A DNA stretch of 15,565 nt from Oligoflexia bacterium. GTDB taxonomy: Bacteria > Bdellovibrionota > UBA1018. The stretch spans positions 1 to 15,565 of the forward strand of contig JANXTV010000033.1 in the NCBI GenBank assembly GCA_025352185.1. Direction: 5' to 3'. Position 1 is the stretch's first letter. Every line of letters begins with the position of its first letter. The notes below the pieces were generated by a model. The model did no database searches. It saw nothing but the letters and a program-made list of their open reading frames with translations, and had not been told where the DNA came from. Positions 1 to 5,942 of the stretch are shown in pieces. The translations under genes and the position numbers were made by a program.

Positions 1-82
1 AGAGAAACGCCGAGACTGCGAGAAGATTTCGGTAGAGAGCGACTTTACTCTCAAGAATTTTTAAGGGCTGTAGATATTCCAT
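1..82 (-). CDS. Partial 5' end of a probable TraE/VirB8-like T4SS protein
   Basis: An open frame begins at an ATG (82-80 on the minus strand) three bases after the stop of the VirB6-like gene and stays open to the window edge. An AGGA Shine-Dalgarno lies about seven bases upstream, inside the end of the previous gene. The 27 visible residues start MEYLQPLKILESKVALYRNL and run into a hydrophobic stretch (LLAVSAFL). A short charged cytoplasmic tail followed by a single membrane anchor is what TraE/VirB8-type proteins show, and such a gene is expected in this operon. The visible part is too short to prove the family; any N-terminally anchored T4SS component would look similar. Confidence 0.5.
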   Translation of the reverse strand, partial: MEYLQPLKILESKVALYRNLLAVSAFL

Positions 83-85
83 TTT

Positions 86-988
86 TTAGTCCTGTGGTTT
101 GTTATTTTTTGGCCTACGTGTAGGCATCATTCGTTTATAGAGGCCCCGAGCGCCGCTCCTTAGTCCGCTCTTCGCGGTGTCTTTGGCTTTCGCGGCAGTG
201 CCTTTAATTGTTTTCATGGGCAGCGCGAGTGCGACGGCGGCGAGTCCGCTCGTCATGGTCTGCATGATATTTCCACCGATCGCGCCTAAGCTTCCGGTGA
301 TGAACGCGTGGACGATAGTCGGCGTCATAATCATGAGGCCCGCGACCGCGAAATTCATAATCGCAGTATCCAACCAGTTTTCCGGTGTCGCCGGCGCCTC
401 GCCGAATCCTATTGCGAGGAGCAATCGCCCGATCACGACCCAGATCGGCTTCCAAAGTGATAGTTCGAAAAGCCCCAGGAAGATTCCTTTCGGCACGGCA
501 TGGAAGTTTGGAAATAGGCAGCCCAGAAGGGCTACGGGGCCGAGAATATGGATCAGGTTCCAGAGCGTAAGATGGATCACGTCGAGGAATTTTTTAACGA
601 CGGCGAGAACAAGGAAAGATAGCGTCGAGATGATGGTCAGGACGTATTGCCCGAACTTGAGCCAGAATCCGGCGCCAGTCTGGGACACGCTATCAATGTG
701 CGCTTTCACTCGGTCATAGATCGTTTGAATGCTCTCCTCGCCGCCAAAATAGTGAACGAGGCTGTCCTCAAGGCCAGAAAAGAAGCGGGAGATTTCTGGA
801 AACGCGGTCAGTAGTAAAATTGCGATAATAATCCGCTTGAACAGAGCTTCAAGCTTTCCGCCGGTGATTTCTCCAGAAATATAGAGGAGTAGAAGTGCGA
901 ACAGCATCGCCGCCGGGAGGCCAAGCCAAAACAGGTTGGTACTTTTTTGAAAGAGTTCCTGGGCCACGTCCGTTATGCTTTGGTTCAT
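86..988 (-). CDS. VirB6/TrbL-like polytopic inner-membrane T4SS protein
   Basis: This 300-aa protein would form part of the inner-membrane base of the conjugation/secretion channel. It has about six hydrophobic segments (roughly residues 19-38, 49-66, 113-133, 143-163, 178-196 and 212-235) and a C-terminal tail rich in Lys and Arg (from about 258), the usual build of VirB6/TrbL proteins. The Gly-rich stretch near 232-246 (GSLGAIGGNIMQ) resembles the loops seen in the family. The ATG overlaps the stop of the TrbJ-like gene in an ATGA, so the two are probably translationally coupled. Recognition rests on topology and operon position, since VirB6 proteins are poorly conserved in sequence. Confidence 0.72.
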   Translation of the reverse strand: MNQSITDVAQELFQKSTNLFWLGLPAAMLFALLLLYISGEITGGKLEALFKRIIIAILLLTAFPEISRFFSGLEDSLVHYFGGEESIQTIYDRVKAHIDSVSQTGAGFWLKFGQYVLTIISTLSFLVLAVVKKFLDVIHLTLWNLIHILGPVALLGCLFPNFHAVPKGIFLGLFELSLWKPIWVVIGRLLLAIGFGEAPATPENWLDTAIMNFAVAGLMIMTPTIVHAFITGSLGAIGGNIMQTMTSGLAAVALALPMKTIKGTAAKAKDTAKSGLRSGARGLYKRMMPTRRPKNNKPQD

Positions 989-1743
989 TGTCCGCTCCCG
1001 TCTGGGTTGGTCGGAGCGCTGCTATCGAAAATCGAGTTCAGGGGCGTAAACCCCTGCGTATCCATCTCGGAGCGAAGTGCAGCCTGGGTATCCATGAAGT
1101 TGTCGAACTGGGCCGCGCTCTTGGCGGATTCTTCTATCCGTTTCGTCGATTCCATTTGGAGCGTTTTCGCCTGGATGCGGTTCGAGTGGCTGATGGCGTG
1201 GAGGACGACGCCGAGAGTTTCGGCGGTGAGGCGGGTCGCTGAAGCCTGGTTTGCGACGACGGCCGATGATTTAACGCGTTCCCCTTTTTCGTCGAGGAAA
1301 GTCGAGTAGTCGAAGGCGTCTTGACTGATGAATAGTCCATCAACGCCGTTCTGGAATTCATTCTTATCTTTGAGCGGCGCGCGGTCTGAAATGGTTCCGT
1401 ATTGCCGCTGGGCAAGCATGTTCGCCGCCTCGATTTTCTTCGCCGCTTCGTAGACTTGTGGCGGCAGTGGAACGTGAGCCGTTTCGGCAAGCTTCAACAT
1501 TTCCTTCACGCCCCGGTTCATTTCATCAAGAATTGCGGCAGTTTCTTTTGCTGATTTTAGGACGGCCTGAAGTTGCGCGACCGTATTGATCGCCTGAACG
1601 AGAATTTGGAGAAGGACGCCGACGTCGGCTCCCCAAATATCCGCGCGCGCGGGCTTAATTGCGGGCGGAAAGAACATGAGTGGTATGGCGATTCCACCAA
1701 GACAAAACCACTGCGCGATCTTACGGGTAATAGTCTCCCTCAT
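985..1743 (-). CDS. TrbJ/VirB5-like exported helical T4SS protein
   Basis: This 252-aa protein has a Sec signal peptide (hydrophobic stretch about 11-26, likely cut after ARA at residue 34), so it is periplasmic or surface-exposed. The mature part is almost entirely predicted helix with long amphipathic, coiled-coil-prone stretches: 48-95 (starting near LVQAINTVAQLQAVLKSAKE) and about 165-225. The opening motif of the mature chain followed by a Q/N/A-rich helix is typical of TrbJ/VirB5 proteins, which act as minor pilus or adhesion subunits. It lies between the VirB4 and VirB6 homologues, the usual place for virB5/trbJ, with 4-bp ATGA overlaps on both sides. Assignment is by position and architecture. 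Confidence 0.65.
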   Translation of the reverse strand: MRETITRKIAQWFCLGGIAIPLMFFPPAIKPARADIWGADVGVLLQILVQAINTVAQLQAVLKSAKETAAILDEMNRGVKEMLKLAETAHVPLPPQVYEAAKKIEAANMLAQRQYGTISDRAPLKDKNEFQNGVDGLFISQDAFDYSTFLDEKGERVKSSAVVANQASATRLTAETLGVVLHAISHSNRIQAKTLQMESTKRIEESAKSAAQFDNFMDTQAALRSEMDTQGFTPLNSIFDSSAPTNPDGSGQ

Positions 1744-4238
1744 GCCGCACCTCCGTACTCGTCCAGGGCTCCGCCTGGAAACTCCGTCGCCATGTGATCC
1801 ATGAGTGCGTAGAGATCAAATTCCGGATGCGCTTTCTTTTCGCGCTCCAATAGGACCATGTCTGGGGGATGAGTCGTGCAAAGCCAGAGTTCAAGCGGCG
1901 TCGGCCGGTAGCGGACCACACCCCGGAGGGTTTTTGATTGGACGTAGACTTCGGCGAACGATCCGCGAGACTGCGTGAGCGAGAAAACGTCTTTCAGCTC
2001 TCGCTCGTTTAATTTCAGATCTTCGCGGAGTGTTTTTTCATCTCCGGCCTGGTTTAAGATGAAGCGGTTCGGAGCATTCGCGAGAATGCCGTCGCCGATC
2101 TCCGGGCTCTTTAGGTCTTTTGCCGTTTGTGAAATCGCAATCGCGGATGATCCGAACTTTCGCATTTGGCGAAAGCAGTCATCGACCCACCGAGCGGACG
2201 AATTCGATTGTCCGTCTCCCGTCGGTCGAATGAGCGTGTGGGTTTCGTCGACGATCGCGTAAGAGCGCTTTGGAAAGCGCTCCTTAATTTTTCTCCTGAC
2301 GACCTCCATCATCGTAAGCATCCCGACGCGGAGGAGATCCGGATAACGCTGGCAGCCCTTTAGCTCGAAGTGTAAATGAGGTGCCGTGAAATTGACGTTG
2401 GTCGCGCCATCGAACAAAAGTCCGTAGGGACGCGGCCGACACCATAACGAGAGGAGCTTCGAAAGGCGCTTTAGCTCTGGCGATTCCGACCGCTCCAAGT
2501 GATCCTTAAACCTACTAAAGGTTGGTTCCGTCTTCCCGTCATAAAAGAGGATGATTTCGGTTTCGAGGAGCGCCCGCTCTAGTTTAGAGAGGTTGCCGCA
2601 GTCTCCGAGGATTTCATCAAAGAGTGCAGTCAAGAATTTTACCTTTTCAGGATCGGGCGTCGTTTGTCCCGGATCGAGATCAAATGGGTTGATCGTGCTC
2701 CCACTCTCCGGGGAGAAGTCAATCGATGATCCTCCGAGGTAAAGGACGCTCCGTTTGAAGCTGTTTCCGACGTCGATGACGAACGCCGCCGGAGCGCGGC
2801 TCCCGTACCCCGCATTTGCGCCGAGAAGGAGTCCAGAGACAAACACGCTTTTACCAGAGCCCGTCTCGCCAAGGACGATGGCGTTACCCGACGGTGATCT
2901 TTCAAAGAGTGAAAATCCGATCAGGCTTTGGTACTGCGTTTCGAAAAGGACGCTCGCCTCCCGGTGGCCGGGTCCGATGCCGTAGACGGGCAGGAAGTCC
3001 GAGAGATTTTGCGTAAGGAGGCGCTTCGGACGGGTTAGGAATGTCGGCGCGAACGGTAAGGCTCCAAAAAATACGGGATAGGCCCCGACCGTCTCCTCGA
3101 ACCACTGGCACCCGCCGCCTAGTCGCTCCCCGCATTCGAGAAGCTTATTGAACGCCACTTTGGAGCTTGGAACATCCGGCCCAAACGATAGGAGTTGAAT
3201 GGATGAGGCGAAAAGTTTTTCGCCGCTTGAAATCATCGAACTGAGCGTGTCCTCAATATCTTGGAGTTGACTTTCGGCGTGAAGATCGCGCACCTGATTT
3301 CCGCCGGCCATTCCGGTCGCGAGCCGCTGCTTTCGCGACAGGCGCTCTTTTTCCTTTCCCTGCGCGAGCGATAAAATCGTGTAGACGAGGCAGAAGGACT
3401 CGCACTCCGACGCGAATAGGCTCATAAGCGCCGGAGTTGAACCGTCCGGGTAGGATTTAAGTGAACCGATCCGAACGCGGGTTCGTCCGAGGCTGAGCCC
3501 CTCGCGCGTTTCGATTAGGTCAGTGAGCGCAAGCGTTTCAGAAAGTGCTAATCCCGACTGTGAACTCGGCCGCTCGATAGCTTCCGCGCGTTCTGGATTC
3601 AAGAACCGATAGATAAAATCTAGAACTTCATTTTCGCTTGGTCGATGAATTTCAAATCCGTGCGCTTCGAGCCCGAGTCGCATGCTTTCGGAGAGTGCCG
3701 CGATTTCGCCCTCCACGCCGCGGGGCGCTTTCTTTTCCTTCTTCGATTTCATGGCGCTTAGAAATGAAAGTGGTCCTTGCCGGTGCCCGTAACTTCCATC
3801 AAGTTCCGGAGCGATCCGAAGGGTGAGATAAACGTGGCTCTGAAAGAGCGCCGCATCTTCCCATTGTTCCCGGATCTGTTCCTTTTTTGCTTCGAGAAGA
3901 CGAACTCTCGGGTCGCGTTCCCCCGCAGCTCCCCCTTCGGGGTGTTCCGCCTTCCAATTATTTGCTGCTTCGTCCGTTTTTTCCTTAGCCCGATCTCGGA
4001 CGAAAAGGAACTGGAGCATCCCGCCTTCCGGTAGCTGGTTAAGCGAATCGGAAAGGGCGGAACGTAAAATTTCTAGTTCCTCGTCCGTACTTGAGAGGCA
4101 GCTTTTTGGCGTGATTCGGTACGTGAACGCAGCGCTGCCGTCCTTTAGCCAGAGTAGATTTTTTTCCTTATCGAATGAGAGATAAGGCAGAAGATCCCCG
4201 AGTGCCGGGGCTCCTCGTTTATTAAAAATATTTTTCAT
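1740..4238 (-). CDS. TraC/VirB4-type T4SS ATPase
   Basis: This 832-aa cytoplasmic ATPase would energise pilus assembly and substrate transfer. Residues 11-45 (ALGDLLPYLSFDKEKNLLWL, then KDGS) match the N-terminus of F-type TraC proteins. The C-terminal RecA-like domain has a Walker A at 457-464 (GETGSGKS), a Walker B at about 660-667 (YAIVDETH), and a later ISQTAKDL segment (702-709) as in TraC/VirB4. Length fits the family (about 800-870 aa). It starts seven bases after the VirB3-like gene and its end overlaps the TrbJ-like start. This is the most securely identified member of the operon and fixes the neighbours as a T4SS. No substitution in the ATPase motifs was noticed. Confidence 0.93.
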   Translation of the reverse strand: MKNIFNKRGAPALGDLLPYLSFDKEKNLLWLKDGSAAFTYRITPKSCLSSTDEELEILRSALSDSLNQLPEGGMLQFLFVRDRAKEKTDEAANNWKAEHPEGGAAGERDPRVRLLEAKKEQIREQWEDAALFQSHVYLTLRIAPELDGSYGHRQGPLSFLSAMKSKKEKKAPRGVEGEIAALSESMRLGLEAHGFEIHRPSENEVLDFIYRFLNPERAEAIERPSSQSGLALSETLALTDLIETREGLSLGRTRVRIGSLKSYPDGSTPALMSLFASECESFCLVYTILSLAQGKEKERLSRKQRLATGMAGGNQVRDLHAESQLQDIEDTLSSMISSGEKLFASSIQLLSFGPDVPSSKVAFNKLLECGERLGGGCQWFEETVGAYPVFFGALPFAPTFLTRPKRLLTQNLSDFLPVYGIGPGHREASVLFETQYQSLIGFSLFERSPSGNAIVLGETGSGKSVFVSGLLLGANAGYGSRAPAAFVIDVGNSFKRSVLYLGGSSIDFSPESGSTINPFDLDPGQTTPDPEKVKFLTALFDEILGDCGNLSKLERALLETEIILFYDGKTEPTFSRFKDHLERSESPELKRLSKLLSLWCRPRPYGLLFDGATNVNFTAPHLHFELKGCQRYPDLLRVGMLTMMEVVRRKIKERFPKRSYAIVDETHTLIRPTGDGQSNSSARWVDDCFRQMRKFGSSAIAISQTAKDLKSPEIGDGILANAPNRFILNQAGDEKTLREDLKLNERELKDVFSLTQSRGSFAEVYVQSKTLRGVVRYRPTPLELWLCTTHPPDMVLLEREKKAHPEFDLYALMDHMATEFPGGALDEYGGAA

Positions 4239-4245
4239 AGGTTGG

Positions 4246-4527
4246 TTAAAATTCTTTCTCTCCGGTCCGCATGACCGGAGTCACGTTTGGACGGAGGATC
4301 TTAAGCATGAGAAATAGTCCGTGCATCGGCGGATAGATTCGATTCAGAGTCAGGATCGCGGCGGCAAGTAAGCCCATCGTGGTCAGGCAGAGGAGTGCCG
4401 AAAACGGCACTCCTCTGAGGACTGAACTCAAAATCGCGTAAATCACTCCGAGAGCGGCGATCTCCAAGGGCGCAAGCCCCAGGATCTTCGCCGGATCGTC
4501 GATGTTTCTCGCGATTGGTTTATTCAT
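4246..4527 (-). CDS. TraL/VirB3-like small inner-membrane T4SS protein
   Basis: A 93-aa protein with a short N-terminal segment IARNIDDPAKILGL (5-18), the R-x-x-DDP-x-K/R pattern typical of TraL/VirB3 proteins, then two adjacent membrane helices (about 19-37 and 43-60) and a cytoplasmic tail. VirB3/TraL proteins bind VirB4/TraC at the inner membrane and their genes usually directly precede it, as here. It begins immediately after the pilin stop codon (adjacent, no gap), so it is likely translated by coupling. Length, topology and motif agree with the family. Confidence 0.78.
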   Translation of the reverse strand: MNKPIARNIDDPAKILGLAPLEIAALGVIYAILSSVLRGVPFSALLCLTTMGLLAAAILTLNRIYPPMHGLFLMLKILRPNVTPVMRTGEKEF

Positions 4528-4806
4528 TTAGGACGCGACACGGTTCTGAAGAAAGGACAGAAGACTCGGGGCGGTGAAAGTAGCGACCGTTCCGATGCAA
4601 CTCCAAAGAAGCGTTTTTTTCGCGGATTCATCGCCCATGGCGAGTTTGAATCCGGAGAAAATAATTCCGCAGATGCAGATGACCGGAGCGAGGACGTTTA
4701 GAATCGCCGATTGAAGATTCGACATCATCGTTTCGACGCTCGCGTATGAGTACAAAGGACATAGAAGGACAGTTCCCGCGATAATGCGGGCCATTCGATT
4801 TTTCAT
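4528..4806 (-). CDS. VirB2/TrbC-like pilin precursor
   Basis: A 92-aa protein with a signal peptide (MKNRMARIIAGTVLLCPLYS, probable cleavage after YSYA or just before SVE near residue 22), then two hydrophobic helices (about 34-55 and 64-86) joined by a short polar loop with positive charge (FKLAMGDESAKK). This is the standard architecture of VirB2/TrbC major pilins, and the gene precedes the TraL/VirB3-like gene as usual. A GGAA-containing purine stretch precedes the ATG. Pilins vary greatly in sequence, so identification comes from size, topology and place. Confidence 0.75.
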   Translation of the reverse strand: MKNRMARIIAGTVLLCPLYSYASVETMMSNLQSAILNVLAPVICICGIIFSGFKLAMGDESAKKTLLWSCIGTVATFTAPSLLSFLQNRVAS

Positions 4807-4817
4807 TTATTTTTCCG

Positions 4818-4925
4818 TTATTTTTGTTTTCGTTTATCTGGACGGCAGGGATGGGCGAGGGTGACTCGCTCGATGCGAAGCTCACGCAGCCATTCCTTAA
4901 GTTCCTGGCCTTGAAGCTCGAACAT
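4818..4925 (-). CDS. 35-aa charged microprotein in the T4SS operon
   Basis: A short frame starts at the ATG at 4925-4923, whose A is also the last base of the upstream zinc-ribbon gene's TGA (TGATG overlap), a classic coupling arrangement. A GGAG Shine-Dalgarno lies nine bases upstream, inside the zinc-ribbon gene. The protein begins MFELQGQELKEWLRELRIER and ends in a Lys/Arg-rich tail; the first part should be an amphipathic helix. Without it there would be a gap of over 100 bp in an otherwise gapless operon. I recognise no family. It could instead be untranslated spacer, but start context and helix periodicity favour a real gene. Confidence 0.55.
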   Translation of the reverse strand: MFELQGQELKEWLRELRIERVTLAHPCRPDKRKQK

Positions 4926-5113
4926 CAGTAGTCGTCTCCGACCGCGATGGGTTCGCTCCATTGACAGTGAAGGCAGGATCGTTTTCCGCCTTCGTCTTCT
5001 TGAAGTGGGCCTTGGCAGATTTCGCAATAGGTATGGACGAGTTTGAACGGGTCGAAGTTCGCGGGCTTTCGCAGTTTTCCTGGGAGAGGATTTTTCCAAT
5101 TTTTTTTATTCAT
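4925..5113 (-). CDS. 62-aa zinc-ribbon protein
   Basis: A small basic protein with two CxxC knuckles 14 residues apart: C30-E-I-C33 and C47-L-H-C50, the pattern of a rubredoxin-type zinc ribbon. The N-terminal 25 residues are Lys/Pro/Asn-rich and probably disordered. It starts four bases after the 91-aa gene and ends overlapping the 35-aa microprotein start, so it is part of the T4SS operon leader. Such proteins can be regulators or accessory nucleic-acid-binding factors, but nothing here fixes a role. The overlapping frame on the same strand (5099 to 4818) carries no recognisable motif except its last 35 codons, which are annotated separately. Confidence 0.65.
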   Translation of the reverse strand: MNKKNWKNPLPGKLRKPANFDPFKLVHTYCEICQGPLQEDEGGKRSCLHCQWSEPIAVGDDY

Positions 5114-5117
5114 CGGA

Positions 5118-5393
5118 TTAAAGCCCCTGCCGGAAGTAGGTGTAGTATTTCCGATAAATTTCTTCGCGAACGAATTCAGGGTTTCGCACCATCATCACGT
5201 TATTGAAGAGGTGAAAGCGCGAGTCGTATTTTTCAAATCGGGCATCGGGCCGATTGAATGTGTTGTAGAGTTGCTTAAGTTCCGAGAGCGCTCGCCTCGT
5301 CGCGGATTTTCCGCCGATGCGGAGTTTTTCTAGCGCTGACGAGATCGCTAGAGTGGTACTGATTTCTTTTCTATTCGTATTGGCTAAAACCAT
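5118..5393 (-). CDS. 91-aa hypothetical protein, first gene of the T4SS operon
   Basis: I do not recognise a family. The protein is soluble, mostly helical and rich in Arg, Lys and aromatic residues, especially toward the C-terminus (KYDSRFHLFNN and EEIYRKYYTYFRQ). It has no signal peptide or membrane segment. The ATG at 5393 is supported by an AAGGGG Shine-Dalgarno (5399-5404 on the minus strand) five bases upstream. It is the promoter-proximal gene and only four bases separate it from the zinc-ribbon gene. Position suggests a regulator or accessory factor of the secretion operon, which is inference only. Confidence 0.6.
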   Translation of the reverse strand: MVLANTNRKEISTTLAISSALEKLRIGGKSATRRALSELKQLYNTFNRPDARFEKYDSRFHLFNNVMMVRNPEFVREEIYRKYYTYFRQGL

Positions 5394-5438
5394 TGTGGCC
5401 CCTTAGAGTTTTTGTGAAGCTTGCTCGCTACACACGTT

Positions 5439-5453
5439 CCCTTAGTGCAAGGG
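5439..5453. repeat. Short inverted repeat upstream of the T4SS operon
   Basis: CCCTT and AAGGG flank a 5-base loop (AGTGC), about 46 bases before the 91-aa gene start. It could be an operator or small hairpin in the leader of the T4SS transcript; with 5-bp arms it may also be chance. Confidence 0.25.
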
Positions 5454-5525
5454 GGGCGAGGGTTCGTGCCAGAGGACCTAAGCGCTGGAATTGAAAACAG
5501 AAGTGCTTCGCGAGTCGTTTTCCGG

Positions 5526-5545
5526 GTGCGCGAGGCGATGCGCGG
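5526..5545. promoter_or_regulatory. Candidate activator site 1 (GTGCGC-N8-GCGCGG)
   Basis: Imperfect inverted repeat with a left half GTGCGC and a right half GCGCGG separated by 8 bases. It is the most distal of four similar sites and lies about 375 bp upstream of the predicted sigma-54 start point. It is the weakest of the four by symmetry. Confidence 0.25.
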
Positions 5546-5602
5546 GCGAAAAAACTAAACTACTGAAATGATAAGGGATGGGGCCTGCGCAGTGATTTCC
5601 GA

Positions 5603-5624
5603 ACCGCGCATGGCCTCGCGCGGT
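5603..5624. promoter_or_regulatory. Candidate activator site 2 (ACCGCGC-N8-GCGCGGT)
   Basis: Perfect 7-bp arms separated by 8 bases. It shares the YGCGC-N8-GCGCR layout with the neighbouring sites. Its centre is about 296 bp upstream of the predicted sigma-54 transcription start. Confidence 0.38.
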
Positions 5625-5656
5625 CGAGGGACGCGAGTCGGCGGTGTTTCCGTTTC

Positions 5657-5678
5657 GGTGCGCGCCAGTCGGCGCACC
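5657..5678. promoter_or_regulatory. Candidate activator site 3 (GGTGCGC-N8-GCGCACC)
   Basis: Perfect 7-bp arms with an 8-base spacer, centred about 242 bp upstream of the predicted start point. GTTTCG just outside the left arm and CGAAAC a few bases beyond the right arm could extend the pairing with a bulge, so an RNA structure is an alternative reading if the region is transcribed. Confidence 0.42.
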
Positions 5679-5767
5679 CCGCGCGAAACCTGCGCAGGGC
5701 CCGCGTTTCAAAAAATCCAAGAATTTCGGGCGATATATTTACGCGGTAGAAAAACTCGGCTGGGAAA

Positions 5768-5786
5768 GTGCGCAGATCTCGCGCAC
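5768..5786. promoter_or_regulatory. Candidate activator site 4 (GTGCGC-N7-GCGCAC)
   Basis: Perfect 6-bp arms, the same half-site as site 3, around a nearly symmetric centre (AGATCTC). Its centre lies about 133 bp upstream of the predicted sigma-54 start, a usual distance for an NtrC-type enhancer site. This is the best-placed candidate for binding by the response regulator encoded at 10146-11501. Confidence 0.45.
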
Positions 5787-5805
5787 GGCATATAAATATC
5801 ATCAT

Positions 5806-5834
5806 TTGACATTATGCGTTAATACATATATTCC
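5806..5834 (+). promoter_or_regulatory. Weak sigma-70-like promoter candidate
   Basis: A consensus TTGACA (5806-5811) sits in an AT-rich patch. The -10 partner is poor: TATATT at 15-bp spacing or TATTCC at 17-bp spacing. If used it would give basal transcription through the sigma-54 promoter into ycaO. Confidence 0.3.
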
Positions 5835-5883
5835 CTACTCCTTTCCGGCGCTTGTTGCCGTCGGATGCGGGTTTCTCCTCGGT

Positions 5884-5899
5884 TGGCTCCGCCATTGCT
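5884..5899 (+). promoter_or_regulatory. Sigma-54 (-24/-12) promoter of the YcaO-peptide operon
   Basis: The 16 bases TGGCTCCGCCATTGCT match the RpoN consensus TGGCAC-N5-TTGCW at all but one position (T for A at position 5). The invariant GG (5885-5886) and GC (5897-5898) have exactly the required spacing. Transcription would start near 5910, giving a 5' leader of about 33 bases that contains the AGGAGGG at 5931-5937. This start point also excludes upstream in-frame starts for YcaO. An NtrC-type sigma-54 activator is encoded in the same gene cluster. Confidence 0.72.
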
Positions 5900-5930
5900 C
5901 TATGAGCATCGAGATAACGAAGGGGAAATG

Positions 5931-5937
5931 AGGAGGG
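5931..5937 (+). promoter_or_regulatory. Shine-Dalgarno deciding the YcaO start
   Basis: AGGAGGG lies five bases before the ATG at 5943. It selects this ATG over in-frame ATGs at 5865 and 5928, which lack such a site; the first of these also lies upstream of the predicted transcription start. Confidence 0.8.
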
Positions 5938-5942
5938 AACGC

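Larger units (their letters stand above)
5394..5942. other. Divergent intergenic region between T4SS and YcaO operons
   Basis: This 549-bp stretch contains no convincing gene: open frames here are GC-rich shadows without ribosome binding sites or recognisable motifs. It splits into a GC-rich part (about 5510-5710) dense in GCGC inverted repeats, an AT-rich part (about 5785-5835) and a sigma-54 promoter near the YcaO start. The promoter of the T4SS operon must also lie here, but I cannot point to one confidently. The listed sites inside are the structure I can see. Confidence 0.8.

Noticed and set aside
177..719. Plus-strand open frame of 180 codons inside the VirB6-like gene
   Set aside because: It is antisense to a gene with clear membrane topology and coupled start; composition looks like a codon-bias shadow.
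4926..5099. Alternative minus-strand frame (5099 to 4818) overlapping the zinc-ribbon gene
   Set aside because: The part over the zinc ribbon lacks motifs, while the other frame has paired CxxC knuckles; only its last 35 codons have an independent start with ribosome binding site.
5445..5471. Minus-strand TGGCACG and TTGCAC resembling sigma-54 -24 and -12 elements upstream of the T4SS operon
   Set aside because: The two halves are separated by 15 bases instead of 5, so they cannot be contacted by sigma-54 in the normal way.
5902..5931. Nine-codon leader-like ORF before ycaO
   Set aside because: Its ATG would be about 8 bases upstream of the predicted transcript start, and it has no ribosome binding site.
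5478..5931. Overlapping open frames of 75-95 codons on both strands in the divergent region
   Set aside because: They are Arg/Ala/Gly-rich translations of GC-rich repeats, have no start signals or motifs, and lie opposite one another.
5865..5942. Longer YcaO N-terminus starting at 5865
   Set aside because: It lies upstream of the predicted sigma-54 transcript start, has no Shine-Dalgarno, and adds residues not resembling a YcaO N-terminus; ATG 5943 has AGGAGGG at ideal spacing.
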